This document shows, one piece after another, positions 37,901 to 46,238 of a DNA stretch of 63,146 bases. Source of the stretch: Telluria antibiotica (GTDB lineage: Bacteria > Pseudomonadota > Gammaproteobacteria > Burkholderiales > Burkholderiaceae_D); NCBI RefSeq assembly GCF_011682055.1, contig NZ_JAAQOM010000027.1:1-63146 (forward strand), written 5' to 3'. The notes beneath the pieces are model-generated. The model made no database searches. It worked only from the letters and a program-made list of their open reading frames with translations, and was not told the DNA's origin. A program made the position numbers and the translations under genes. Position 1 is the first letter of the stretch. Every line of letters begins with the position of its first letter.

Positions 37901-38103
37901 TCGGCATACTGCTTGAGCTTCGTGGCCGACTGCATGGCCGCGCGCTGGCCGGTCACGATCACCGTCGTGCTCTGTGCGTCACCGGCCGGCTCCGTCTGCG
38001 CGTGTGCCACGCCGCCCCAGGCCAGGGCCACCTGTGCCACCGCGATCGACAGCGCGGTCATCTTGATCGGCTTCCTCACGATCTTCGTCTCAACTCTTGT
38101 CAT
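34945..38103 (-). CDS. TonB-dependent receptor
   Basis: Outer-membrane active transporter of 1052 residues. A long signal peptide (cleavage near AHAQ, residue 36) is followed by a possible TonB box (TTVIVTGQR), a plug domain (GKLPDRSITEVLQRVAGVTIDR, VRGLTWGSSTLNGRE, GVSGQVDLRTALPFDYKD) and a 22-strand barrel ending in YRVTMRYSF with the terminal Phe. Plug features match the Xanthomonas/Caulobacter subclass often tied to carbohydrate uptake. It lies 69 bases downstream of a lipoprotein gene read in the same direction. The ligand is not deducible. Confidence 0.94.
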   Translation of the reverse strand: MTRVETKIVRKPIKMTALSIAVAQVALAWGGVAHAQTEPAGDAQSTTVIVTGQRAAMQSATKLKQYADEVIDAVVAEEAGKLPDRSITEVLQRVAGVTIDRNNRGDPEHFNVEGSGISVRGLTWGSSTLNGRESFSAGWPGRELSWGDVPPELMSAVVVHKNPPAELIEGGVSGQVDLRTALPFDYKDSKVALSINGNYNALGSKKSPGISGLVSKRWKTHTGEWGALLDLSANETNSHNDSLQMDAYYPRTDIVNGKTVWVPKSAEFRTNTGKNDRAGIYGALQWKSNDKSMESALTYFHSGYKGSSKEYATFSGVGGNPESPYNIKVLNPVFDERGVLQKGTLTMPIGGLGANQFAAGGLAFNSGTSGGESRSQTREIAWNFKWNINDRWSLQNDVQWVHATDSSNGYSMIMSTFAPRVNVDMSGGLPNYTYDDATRAFLADRKNYYLYNIMPSLGKADGDLYAWKGDVRYRFDHPILRDLRFGARVTQRTANHFNNYGWKSMAEPWAVLPTDVAGQLPSAQAQQGQWQPRVNMGYFSDPRYGNLVPTTARTFPNFFNGKVPAVPTMVAPTDAYAANYPASYAQAMTILKLLCEDGHTAKGTTGDCSNADGGWKPLDFNDPSHVSRQKERTEAVYGQLRFGFDELRFPVEGNLGVRVARTNSNSHGFMIFNPTYGATTPPSVPQFGTVNAPIQVKNSYTDVLPSLNLKADLTDKVQTRIAFAKSIYRPSFGDLSEYVNLSQTITTAANAQGVSQVQSVAYTGSDSGNGKLKPIRANSFDWTLEWYPGNGSSLTLALFRKNVSDIILQTGYLTPVKDLAGNPQNFLVTGPDNVAKGSVTGAELAGQTYFNNVPGLDRILPDWAKGFGISANYTYIDSKQTLYHPFDQKYCPANGSFNNSSVSIFGCDTNGLPFTSMPLQYLSKNAFNVMFLYDRGPVSARLAYSWRSRFLQGVGTNGTGGPDGTSADPARKDANGNEPKDVAWGLPTWQEATGMLDFGIDYKFTDHMTGSFSASNLTDVVVRQTQQQTVGNMGRAWFEPGRSYRVTMRYSF

Positions 38104-38132
38104 TATCTATATCCTTTGTTTATGCCTTGGTT

Positions 38133-38153
38133 GCCACCGCGCCGGGCGGTGGC
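38133..38153. promoter_or_regulatory. Intergenic hairpin between lipoprotein and TonB-receptor genes
   Basis: A perfect 8-bp stem (GCCACCGC / GCGGTGGC) with a 5-base loop in the 69-base spacer. It may be a partial terminator or mRNA stabiliser setting the ratio of the two proteins. Confidence 0.45.
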
Positions 38154-38172
38154 TGTGTATAACGATCCGTCG

Positions 38173-39471
38173 TTACTGGAAGTAGATCGGTCCGGTCAGC
38201 TTGAATTGGGTGGTGTACTTCGACGCGCTGTCGGCCACGTCCGCGTTCGGCTGTACTGCGGAGAACTTAATCTGGGTAATGGGGTGGTCCTGGAGTTCAT
38301 TCCAGAGATCCAGACCGGCCAGGCCGCACGTTTCGCTGATCGCGAATTGATCCTTGAGACCGACGCTGTAGTCCGCGGCGGCGGCGGTCGGCTTCACAGT
38401 GGCCCTCAGGGTCACGCTGCATGCATCCGTGCCGTTCTTGAGGTTGAAGTGGCCGAGGACCAGGTCAACGTTGAACGAATTATTCGTCGAACCGAACCAT
38501 TCGGGGTTCTCCCCGAAATTGAATTTCAGCGCCGCCTGGGCGTCGATATGCAGGCCTACGGACGCGTTGCCGGTCTGATCGAAGTTGCTGGCTAATAAGG
38601 TGCCGCGGTAAGGACCCTTCGAATCGAAACTGTCGTCGGTAAATCCAACCGCGTTAATCCAGAATATTGCCGAGTTGTAATTCCACGACCCTGGTTGCGG
38701 AACACTATTCCAGGTCGCGGTGAATGTGTAGGTGCTGCCATCGCTGGAAGCGTCGTGCGTGCATGCGTCTGGGGGGCACCACCATTGGTTGCCACCCAGG
38801 TGACCAATGAGACCGCCTTCCTTGGTGGTACCGCCGTCCTTGTAGCCGGTCAGGAAATTCAATGCAGAGGCCTTTTCGGTGCCGATCGGAATGCTCCGAT
38901 CCATCGACACTTTCTGGTAGTAGTCCCCCTCCGACGCGGCGGTGACGGTGCACGTCCCGTTGGCGAGCTTGGTCATCGTGTTACCGTTGACCGAGCACAC
39001 GCTGGGTGTCTTGCTCGTAAACGTGACCGGGAGGCCGGAGGTGGTGCTGGCGGACAACATAACCGGCGTCGAATCGAGCGCCTGCCAGCCCGGGTTGCGG
39101 AACTGGACGATCGACTGCGGGTTCTTCGGAATGACGAACAGCTGGGGCTGCGATGCCGCGGCGTAGCCGTTGCCGCCGGCCTGGTGGGCCGTCACCGCGC
39201 ATTCGCCTGCCTTGATCAGCGACAGCGTGTCGCCGCTGACGGTGCAAGTCGTCGGCGTTTCCGATGTAAATGTGACAGCGCCGCCGCCGCTTGCCGTTGC
39301 AACCAGCTTAGTGGTCGTGACATTCGGTGGGATACCGACCAGCGGGCCGCCCGCAAAGTTGAACGTAATCGATTGCGACTTGCCGCCATCGCTCGAACCG
39401 CCGCCGCCGCCACCGCAACCGCTCAGCAGCGCGATGCAGCCAAGCGCAATCGCAGAAACTTGGAATTTCAT
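38173..39471 (-). CDS. Lipoprotein with Ig-like repeats, partner of the TonB receptor
   Basis: 432 residues. The start at 39471 follows AGGAG and gives a signal with lipobox LLSGC, then a Gly-rich linker. Two Ig-like repeats come next (VTFTSETPTTCTVSGDTL near 70 and VTFTSKTPSVCSVNGNTM near 150). A C-terminal domain of about 220 residues, rich in Trp, Asn and Gly (GGNQWWCPPDACTHD, EWFGSTNNSFNVDL), is not a family I recognise. As a surface or periplasmic lipoprotein upstream of a TonB receptor, it may bind the receptor's ligand, as SusD- or SusE-like partners do (inference). Confidence 0.7.
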   Translation of the reverse strand: MKFQVSAIALGCIALLSGCGGGGGGSSDGGKSQSITFNFAGGPLVGIPPNVTTTKLVATASGGGAVTFTSETPTTCTVSGDTLSLIKAGECAVTAHQAGGNGYAAASQPQLFVIPKNPQSIVQFRNPGWQALDSTPVMLSASTTSGLPVTFTSKTPSVCSVNGNTMTKLANGTCTVTAASEGDYYQKVSMDRSIPIGTEKASALNFLTGYKDGGTTKEGGLIGHLGGNQWWCPPDACTHDASSDGSTYTFTATWNSVPQPGSWNYNSAIFWINAVGFTDDSFDSKGPYRGTLLASNFDQTGNASVGLHIDAQAALKFNFGENPEWFGSTNNSFNVDLVLGHFNLKNGTDACSVTLRATVKPTAAAADYSVGLKDQFAISETCGLAGLDLWNELQDHPITQIKFSAVQPNADVADSASKYTTQFKLTGPIYFQ

Positions 39472-40012
39472 CGCTTGTCTCCTCATGGTAGTGTTCCCTT
39501 TCATTTGTATTAACTTGGTTGCTCGTAGCGCCTGCGCCGTGCCGGGACACGATGCGATGCCCGCCGCGCCATGCGGGGACGATGCGCCAACGGCGGTGGT
39601 TCAAACGGGGTGGTATCGACTGGTTGCGGAACGGCTGGTACCCGTGTGCAATCCTGGCGTCCAGGCAGCACGGAAACCCCAGCCGTGTTCCTTATCAAAC
39701 TCTACGCGTTATGGTTTTTTATATATAACGGACATTCGGACGCTTTATGATGACACTTGGGCGATCGCGAGGGCAATTACAATAATTTTTAATGTCGGAA
39801 ATGAAATTTACCAGCCGGGGCCAACTTCTTGTCACCGCTCAACGTACGTTGACAATAGTGCTCCAGGTAAATACGCGTTTCTCCTAATCTCTCATGTTGC
39901 GAAGCCACAACGAGGGCCAAGCCCGGCGGTTGGCGAGCTGGTGTACCAAATCTGCGCATCGTTCGGAATTCATTTGCAAGTGCGGACCGAAACCTGCAAG
40001 AATCAACTTGCC
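39472..40012. other. Divergent intergenic region, no gene seen
   Basis: 541 bases between the lipoprotein gene and the histidine kinase gene. The kinase frame is open upstream to 39170, but that stretch runs antisense over the lipoprotein gene and then through this spacer, and lacks domain content. An AT-rich patch at about 39716-39800 is the likely promoter zone; I cannot define exact boxes. Confidence 0.6.
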
Positions 40013-41707
40013 ATGACGAAATTAAAGTTCTCCGAGGGTAAATCTGACGGGCAGGCGCTCGACGCGCTTGCCCAGGGATTGCGCCGCCTTGCCGGCAGCG
40101 CCAGCGTCGACACGGTGCAGCATGACACCGTGGCCGTCGCGGTCGCGCTGTGCGGTGCGGGCCGCGGGGACTGGGTTGCCGCCGACACCCCTGTTGCCTC
40201 GACGGCGCTAGCAGAGATCGTCGCGCACGTGCGGCGCACGGGCGAGGCCGCCTGCGACGGCGGCGTGGCCTGTTTCGCCGTCGGCGAAGCGGCCGTCGTG
40301 GTGCTGGAGCAGGTGCCGGACGGCGTGTCTTCCGCGCTGCTCGACATCCTCGCCACGTCGGCATCAAGCGCGCTGGCGAACGCCCGGCTGCGCGCCGACC
40401 TCCGGCAGGCACGCGACAGGCACGACGTGTCGGCCGCGGAATGGGCATTCGAGCAGAACGTGCTGCGCACTCTCGTCGACCACATCCCTTTCCGCGTCTA
40501 CGCCAAGGACCGCGGTAGCCGATTTCTGTTCGGTAACAATCGGATGGCCCGCCTGGCCGGCGTCGAGACGCCGACTCAATTGATCGGCAAGACCGACTAC
40601 GCGTTCTTCCCGCCCGAGCTGGCGGCCAAGTATTTTGCCGACGAAAAGCAGGTGATGGATTCCGGCGAGTCGCTGCTCGACTACGAAGAACTGGTGGAAG
40701 ACCAGGATACGGGCGAGCTGGGCTGGACCGTGACGACGAAGGTATTGTTGCGCGACGTCGACGGCACCGTGAACGGCATCGTCGGCATCGGCTACGACGT
40801 CACCCAGCGCAAGCAGATGGAGGCGCGCCTGCTGGAGCGCACCCAGGCGCTGGAAGTCGCGAACGCGAGGCTGGAAGCGGAGAAGGCGCAGCAGCAGGTC
40901 CTGATCCGCAAGCTGAGCGACATGCAGGGCCAGCTGCTGCAATCCGAAAAGATGGCGTCGATCGGCCTGCTGGCGGCCGGCGTGGCACACGAGATCAACA
41001 ATCCGCTGGCGTTCATCAGCGCCAATTTCGGCGCACTGGAACGGGACGCCCGGGACATCCTGCGCCTCGTCAGCGCGTTCGAAGGCGTCGAAACGTTGCT
41101 GCCGGGCGACGCGCGTGCCCCGGTCGCGTTCATGAAACAGGACATCGGCCTGGACGATATCCGCCAGGACCTCGACGCACTGTTCAGCGAATCGCACGAA
41201 GGCCTGCAGCGCGTGAAGCACATCGTGCAGAACCTGCGCGATTTCTCGCGGGCGGGCGGCACGACGAAGGAACTTGCCAACGTCGAGCAGGGGCTGGACA
41301 GCACGCTGAACGTCGCGTGGAACGAAATCAAGTACAAGGCCGACGTCGTCAAGGAATACGCCGGCGTGCCCGATCTGCTGTGCCTGCCGTCGCAGGTCAA
41401 CCAGGTATTCCTGAACCTGCTCATCAATGCGGCCCACGCCATCGAGGGCCGGGGCCGGATCGTCGCTCGCACGGGCTACGACGAGCACGCGGTCTGGGTC
41501 GAGATCGAGGACAACGGCAGCGGCATCGCGCCCGAGCATCTCGATCGCATCTTCGAACCGTTCTTCACGACCAAGCCCGTCGGCAAGGGCACGGGCCTCG
41601 GCCTGTCGATCGTGTACGGCATCGTGCAGAGCCACCGTGGCACCATTGACGTGAAGAGCGTCGTCGGCAGCGGTACGATGTTCAAGGTAACGTTGCCCCG
41701 CACCTGA
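40013..41707 (+). CDS. Soluble PAS-domain sensor histidine kinase (NtrB/ZraS-like core)
   Basis: 564 residues without a membrane helix. An N-terminal GAF-like region (1-125) precedes a PAS domain at about 155-265 (VDHIPFRVYAKDRGSRFLFGNN to IVGIGYDVTQRKQ). A short coiled coil leads to HisKA with the phosphoacceptor His326 (GVAHEINNPLAFI). The HATPase domain has NLLINAAHAI, DNGSGIAP and GTGLGLSIVYGIV. This HEINNPL type is common in kinases serving NtrC-like activators. No response regulator lies beside it, so it is an orphan here. ATG 40013 is chosen because the domain structure begins just after it. Confidence 0.85.
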   Translation: MTKLKFSEGKSDGQALDALAQGLRRLAGSASVDTVQHDTVAVAVALCGAGRGDWVAADTPVASTALAEIVAHVRRTGEAACDGGVACFAVGEAAVVVLEQVPDGVSSALLDILATSASSALANARLRADLRQARDRHDVSAAEWAFEQNVLRTLVDHIPFRVYAKDRGSRFLFGNNRMARLAGVETPTQLIGKTDYAFFPPELAAKYFADEKQVMDSGESLLDYEELVEDQDTGELGWTVTTKVLLRDVDGTVNGIVGIGYDVTQRKQMEARLLERTQALEVANARLEAEKAQQQVLIRKLSDMQGQLLQSEKMASIGLLAAGVAHEINNPLAFISANFGALERDARDILRLVSAFEGVETLLPGDARAPVAFMKQDIGLDDIRQDLDALFSESHEGLQRVKHIVQNLRDFSRAGGTTKELANVEQGLDSTLNVAWNEIKYKADVVKEYAGVPDLLCLPSQVNQVFLNLLINAAHAIEGRGRIVARTGYDEHAVWVEIEDNGSGIAPEHLDRIFEPFFTTKPVGKGTGLGLSIVYGIVQSHRGTIDVKSVVGSGTMFKVTLPRT

Positions 41708-41786
41708 TCGTTGCTAACTGGATACAGAAATCACCGGATCGGGCCGTTAACCCCCTCCGTTCGTTGTCAACCGTATACGCATAAAT

Positions 41787-41823
41787 TAGAATGGTTCTCA
41801 TTTAGATTTCCATTATCATTTGC
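41787..41823 (+). promoter_or_regulatory. Two adjacent Fur-box-like sites
   Basis: Two 19-base windows starting at 41787 and 41805 each match the consensus GATAATGATAATCATTATC at about 12 of 19 positions. Both contain the core TCATT and they are 18 bases apart, a common arrangement for paired Fur dimers. They lie immediately upstream of the di-haem peroxidase start, so iron-dependent repression of the operon to 46225 is likely but unproven. Confidence 0.55.
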
Positions 41824-41825
41824 GT

Positions 41826-43040
41826 ATGTCCCGCCTATCGTCCCGTCGTGCCACCCTGTTGCTGGGAATTCTGATCTCTGCCACCTTCGCGGCATGCGGC
41901 GGCGGTGGCGACGGCGGTCCCGCGCCGGCCACGTCCACGGATGCCCTGGAGACGTCGTTCAGCCCCAGCGCCGCGCTGGGCGCCAGGATCTACAGCGACG
42001 TGTCGCTGTCCGCATCCGGCCGCCAGTCGTGCGCGACATGCCATAGCCCCGACAACGCGCACGGCCCGACGAACGATTTCGCCGTCCAGCTGGGCGGCCC
42101 GAACGGCGACGTGCCGGGCTTCCGCGCGTCGCCGTCGCTGCGCTATATGCAGCGCACGCCCGCATTCCACTTCGAGGCGGACGGCACGCCCGTCGGCGGT
42201 TTCGACCGCGACGGCCGCGCCCGCACCTTGGAAGAGCAGGCCGAACGTCCGTTCCTCGCACCGCACGAGATGGCCAACGCCACCAAGGCCGACGTCGTCG
42301 CACGCCTGAAGCAGGCGGCGTACTCAGCCCAGTTCCGCGCCACGTTCGGCGACAACATCTTCGACAACGTCGACCAGGCGTTCAACCGCGCCACGTTCGC
42401 CCTGCAGCAATTCGAGAACGAAGACCCGCGCTTCCACCCGTTCGATTCGAAATACGATGCGTTCCTGGCCGGGAAGGCGAAGCTGTCCGATGCGGAGCTG
42501 CGCGGCCTCGCGCTGTTCAACGATCCGAACAAGGGCAATTGCGCGGCCTGCCACACGAGCGCGCGCGGCGCCGACGGCAGCGCGCCGCTGTTCACCGACT
42601 TCAGCTACGACAACCTCGGCGTGCCGCGCAATGCGCGCATTCCGGCCACGCTGGATGCGGCCTACTTCGACCTGGGCCTGTGCGGCCCGGACCGTACCGA
42701 TCTCGCGGCGCGCACGGACCTGTGCGGCGCGTTCAAGGTGCCGACCCTGCGCAACGTAGCCACGCGCAAGGTCTTTTTCCACAACGGCGCGTTCACGAAC
42801 CTGACGGACGTCGTCCGCTTCTACGTGACGCGCGACACGAACCCGGAGCGCTGGTATCCCCTGAACGCCGACGGGACCGTGGACAAGTTCAACGACCTGC
42901 CGTCGGCCATGCGCAAGAACGTGAACACGACGGAAGTCCCGTACAACCGCCAGCCGGGCATGGCGCCCGCGCTGGACGAGGCGGAGATCGCCGACCTCGT
43001 CCAGTTCCTCGGCACGCTCGACGACGGCTATCGCCCCTGA
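41826..43040 (+). CDS. Di-haem cytochrome c peroxidase-like (MauG family) lipoprotein
   Basis: 404 residues. The signal peptide carries a lipobox-like TFAAC, then a Gly-rich spacer. Two c-type haem sites are CATCH (69-73) and CAACH (239-243). The architecture (ARIYSDVSLSASGRQSCATCH, later FKVPTLRNVATRKVFFHNGAFTNL) is that of bacterial cytochrome c peroxidases and MauG-like enzymes. It should sit in the periplasm, anchored to a membrane. The first gene behind the Fur-like sites; ATG 41826 is preferred over TTG 41820. Confidence 0.88.
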   Translation: MSRLSSRRATLLLGILISATFAACGGGGDGGPAPATSTDALETSFSPSAALGARIYSDVSLSASGRQSCATCHSPDNAHGPTNDFAVQLGGPNGDVPGFRASPSLRYMQRTPAFHFEADGTPVGGFDRDGRARTLEEQAERPFLAPHEMANATKADVVARLKQAAYSAQFRATFGDNIFDNVDQAFNRATFALQQFENEDPRFHPFDSKYDAFLAGKAKLSDAELRGLALFNDPNKGNCAACHTSARGADGSAPLFTDFSYDNLGVPRNARIPATLDAAYFDLGLCGPDRTDLAARTDLCGAFKVPTLRNVATRKVFFHNGAFTNLTDVVRFYVTRDTNPERWYPLNADGTVDKFNDLPSAMRKNVNTTEVPYNRQPGMAPALDEAEIADLVQFLGTLDDGYRP

Positions 43041-43060
43041 TTCCACCTTTAGGACAATCC

Positions 43061-44380
43061 ATGAAACAACGCATCCTCAGCGCGGCCCTGGCCGCCGCAT
43101 TCCTCGCCGCCCCGGCGGCCGCCCTGGCCCAGGACACCGACCTGGCGAAACGTGTCGAGCAGCTCGCGGCCGAACTGGAAAAAGTGAAGGCGGAACTCGC
43201 GGCGCAGCGCGCGCAAGCGGCCGCCGCGCCGGCCCAGCCCGTGCGGGCGGCCCAGCCGGTCCAGTCCGCAGTGCAGCCCGCGGTGACGGCACCGGCCGCC
43301 GCCGCCGCACCGGCCGCCGCACTCGCGTCGGACACCGTGTTCTCCGGCTACGGCGAAGTGAACTACAACCACCCCGTGCGCAATGCGAGCGGCGCGCAGA
43401 CCGACTTGCGCCGTGCCGTGATCGGCATCCAGCACCGCTTCGACGAGAAGACGAAAGTGGTCGCCGAATTCGAGTGGGAACACGCGATCGCGTCGGCTTC
43501 CGACAGCGGCGAGTCGGCCATCGAGCAGATGTACGTCGAGCGTGAATTCAACAACGGCCTGCGCGGCAAGGCCGGCCTGTTCCTGATGCCGGTGGGCCTG
43601 CTGAACCAGAACCACGAACCGACCGCCTACTACGGCGTCGAGCGCAATTTCGTCGAGACGGCCATCATCCCGACGACGTGGCGCGAAGCGGGCGTCGGCC
43701 TGTCCGGCGAATTCGGCGACGGCTTCACCTGGGACACGGGCCTGACGACGGGCTTCGACCTGACCAAGTGGGATCCCGCATCGGGCGAAGGCCGCGAATC
43801 GCCGCTGGGCGCCATCCACCAGGAAGGCCAGCTGGCCAAGTCGCGCAACCTGGCCGTGCACGGAGCGCTGAACTGGCGCGGCGTGCCGGGCCTGCTCGTG
43901 GGCGGTTCCGTGTTCACGGGCGAAGCCGGCCACAAGACGCCCGACTTCGCCGGCAACGACGCGCGCGTGACGATGACCGAACTGCACACCCGCTACACGC
44001 CGGGCGCGTGGGACCTGTCGGCGCTGTGGGCGTATGGCCGCATCTCGAACACGGAAGCGCTGAACGCGACGTTCGTCGGCAACCCGACGCCCGTCCCCAG
44101 CAGCTTCGCCGGCTGGTACCTGCAGGCCGCGTATAAACTGTGGCAGAACGCCGACTACGCGCTGACCCCGTTCGCGCGCTTCGAAAGCTTCAACACGGCC
44201 CGCACGTACGCGCAGGTGCCGGCGGGCCTGGGCGTGCCGACGTCGCCGTACGAGCGCGTCGCGACCGTCGGCGCCAACCTGATGATCGGGCAGGGCGTCG
44301 TGCTGAAGGCCGATTACCAGAAATTCCGCGACGACAAGACGCTGGACCGCTTGAACCTGGGCGTCGGCTTCGCTTATTGA
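43061..44380 (+). CDS. Porin-like outer-membrane beta-barrel protein with N-terminal coiled coil
   Basis: 439 residues starting at ATG 43061 behind AGGACAAT; the frame reaching back to 42539 is antifunctional shadow. A signal peptide (cleavage near ALAQ, residue 24) precedes a short coiled coil (KRVEQLAAELEKVKAELAAQ), an Ala/Pro-rich linker, and a barrel beginning VFSGYGEVNYNH and ending NLGVGFAY with an aromatic residue. It is similar in layout to OprO/OprP-like or coiled-coil trimer porins. It probably imports a substrate, perhaps an iron compound, for this operon. Confidence 0.8.
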   Translation: MKQRILSAALAAAFLAAPAAALAQDTDLAKRVEQLAAELEKVKAELAAQRAQAAAAPAQPVRAAQPVQSAVQPAVTAPAAAAAPAAALASDTVFSGYGEVNYNHPVRNASGAQTDLRRAVIGIQHRFDEKTKVVAEFEWEHAIASASDSGESAIEQMYVEREFNNGLRGKAGLFLMPVGLLNQNHEPTAYYGVERNFVETAIIPTTWREAGVGLSGEFGDGFTWDTGLTTGFDLTKWDPASGEGRESPLGAIHQEGQLAKSRNLAVHGALNWRGVPGLLVGGSVFTGEAGHKTPDFAGNDARVTMTELHTRYTPGAWDLSALWAYGRISNTEALNATFVGNPTPVPSSFAGWYLQAAYKLWQNADYALTPFARFESFNTARTYAQVPAGLGVPTSPYERVATVGANLMIGQGVVLKADYQKFRDDKTLDRLNLGVGFAY

Positions 44381-44402
44381 TTGATCAGTACCCGGAGGTG
44401 CC

Positions 44403-44939
44403 ATGCGTTACGTTCCCCTGACCGTCCTCGCCGCCTGCGCCGTCACCGCACCCGCCTTCGCGACGCAGTATCTCAGCCCGGAACAGGCCGAGAAGCTGAT
44501 GTTCCCGGAGGCGGACGCCTTCCGCCCGCACCCGCTGGCGCTCGACACGGCGCAGATGCGCCTGGTCGAGCAGGCGTCCGGGCTGCCGACGCGGTCGGCG
44601 CAGTGGCGCGTCGTCGGCGCGTACAAAGGCGACACGCTGCTCGGCTACATGGTGCTCGATGACGTGATCGGCAAGTTCGAGCTCATCTCCTACGCCGTGG
44701 GCCTCAACCCGGACGCGACCGTGCGCCAGGTCGAGATCCTCGCCTACCGCGAAAGCCATGGCAGCGAGATCCGCCTGCCCGCCTGGCGCCGGCAATTCGT
44801 CGGCAAGAGCGCGAAGAGCGGCAACCTGCGCATCGGCGCCGGCATCGACAACATCAGCGGCGCCACCCTGTCCAGTACGCACGTCACGGACGGCGTGCGC
44901 CGCATCGCCGCGGTGGCGCAGGTCGCACTGGCCAGATGA
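44403..44939 (+). CDS. FMN-binding (flavinylated) periplasmic protein
   Basis: 178 residues with a signal peptide (cleavage near AFAT, residue 21) and an FMN-binding domain as in NqrC/RnfG. The flavin-attachment motif is S152-G-A-T155 (DNISGATLSS), where ApbE esterifies FMN to Thr. It is directly followed by the apbE gene with an ATGA overlap, which confirms the assignment. It would relay electrons outside the cytoplasm between the membrane protein encoded downstream and the di-haem peroxidase or an external acceptor. Confidence 0.9.
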   Translation: MRYVPLTVLAACAVTAPAFATQYLSPEQAEKLMFPEADAFRPHPLALDTAQMRLVEQASGLPTRSAQWRVVGAYKGDTLLGYMVLDDVIGKFELISYAVGLNPDATVRQVEILAYRESHGSEIRLPAWRRQFVGKSAKSGNLRIGAGIDNISGATLSSTHVTDGVRRIAAVAQVALAR

Positions 44940-45751
44940 TCCGCCGCGCGCAGCCCTGGCTCGGTACCCTCGTCGAGATCACCGTCGACGATGGGGCCGG
45001 CCAGGATGCGGTCACCCGGGCGTTCGCCGAGATCGCCCGCCTGCACGCCCTGATGAGTTTTCACGATCGCGCGAGCGACGTCGCGCGCATCAACCGTGCG
45101 CTGCCCGGCGACGTCGTCGACGTCGACGCGGCCACGTGCGACGTGCTGCGGCTGGCGCTGCACGTCGCGGACGTATCCGGCGGCGCGTTCGACATCGCGT
45201 GCGCGCCCTGGCTCGTCGGCCGCCACATCCTGCCGGCGCCCGACGAGGCCCGTCCGGCGCCGCGTGCCGCGGCCGGCGTGTTCGCGCTGGAAGACGGCGG
45301 CCGCGTCGTCAAGCGCGACGCCGGGTGGATCGACGTGGGCGGCATCGCCAAGGGTTACATCGTCGATGCGGCCGTCGCCGTGCTGCAGCAAGCGGGCGCG
45401 ATCGAGGGCTGCGTGAACGCGGGCGGCGACTTGCGCGCGTTCGGTACGAAAGCATTCCCGGTGGCCGTACGCTCGCCGCGCGCGCCCGGCCAGGCCGCGC
45501 GGCATATAATGCTGTGCGACGAGGCCCTGGCGACGTCGGGCAGCTATTTTTCGGCGCGCGTGCATGAAGGCGGCGTCGTCAGTGCCCTGCTCGATGCGCG
45601 CGACGGCCGGCCGCTCGTCTCTGCCGCCAGCGCGTCCGTGCGCGCTGCCCGCTGCGCCGTGGCGGACGCGCTGACCAAGGTCGTGCTGGCGACGGGAGAC
45701 TGTCGCCATCCGGCACTGGCGGCGTTCTGCGCCACCGCTTTCCTGACCTGA
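44936..45751 (+). CDS. apbE: FAD:protein FMN transferase
   Basis: 271 residues, ApbE family: MIRRAQPWLGTLVEITV start, GGAFDIACAPW, then IDVGGIAKGYIVDAAV and VNAGGDLRAFG, and ATSGSYF. It covalently attaches FMN to Thr in SGAT motifs of exported proteins. No clear signal peptide is visible, although family members usually act in the periplasm; export might use an alternative start or another route. Its substrate is very probably the FMN-binding protein encoded immediately upstream. Confidence 0.92.
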   Translation: MIRRAQPWLGTLVEITVDDGAGQDAVTRAFAEIARLHALMSFHDRASDVARINRALPGDVVDVDAATCDVLRLALHVADVSGGAFDIACAPWLVGRHILPAPDEARPAPRAAAGVFALEDGGRVVKRDAGWIDVGGIAKGYIVDAAVAVLQQAGAIEGCVNAGGDLRAFGTKAFPVAVRSPRAPGQAARHIMLCDEALATSGSYFSARVHEGGVVSALLDARDGRPLVSAASASVRAARCAVADALTKVVLATGDCRHPALAAFCATAFLT

Positions 45752-45757
45752 GACCTT

Positions 45758-46225
45758 ATGACCCGTCCGCCCGGCCCGACCACCGGCCGCATTGCCTTCA
45801 AACTCGAACGCTGGCACCGCCGCAGCGTCTACGCGACCGGCTTGCTGCTGCTGCTGTCCGGCGCGGCCTGGCTCGTGCTGCACTATTTCCTGCGGCCTGT
45901 CACCGAGTTCGGCGAATCCGTGAATCCGCTCGAGCCGTGGGCGATGAAGCTGCACGGCGCGGCCGCGATGGCCGCCCTGTTCTTCGTCGGCAGCCTGCTG
46001 CACATGCACGTGCGCCGCGCGCTGCGCGCGGGCAGGAACACGCTGACGGGCTGGGCGATGATCGCGACCTTGTCGTTCCTCACGCTGACCGGCTATGGCC
46101 TGTACTACGTGGCCGGCGAAAGCGACCGGCCGCTGTGGTCGCTGCTGCACTGGGTCCTCGGCTTCGTCGTCGCCGTGCTGTTCGTCGTGCACGTGATCGT
46201 CGGACGCCGCAGCGTGCACGACTGA
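45758..46225 (+). CDS. Small membrane cytochrome-like protein (DUF4405 type)
   Basis: 155 residues with four predicted membrane helices: SVYATGLLLLLSGAAWLVLHYF, AAMAALFFVGSLLHMHV, WAMIATLSFLTLTGYGLYYV and LHWVLGFVVAVLFVVHVIV. Histidines lie at membrane positions (LHYF, LLHMHV, LLHWVLG, VVHVIVG), as in b-type haem-binding four-helix proteins. It could pass quinol electrons to the flavinylated protein. Six bases after apbE; the last gene of the operon. Confidence 0.75.
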   Translation: MTRPPGPTTGRIAFKLERWHRRSVYATGLLLLLSGAAWLVLHYFLRPVTEFGESVNPLEPWAMKLHGAAAMAALFFVGSLLHMHVRRALRAGRNTLTGWAMIATLSFLTLTGYGLYYVAGESDRPLWSLLHWVLGFVVAVLFVVHVIVGRRSVHD

Positions 46226-46238
46226 CGTCGCAGGGAGC

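Noticed and set aside
39170..40012. N-terminal extension of the histidine kinase
   Set aside because: Antisense to the lipoprotein gene and then intergenic; no domain content before ATG 40013.
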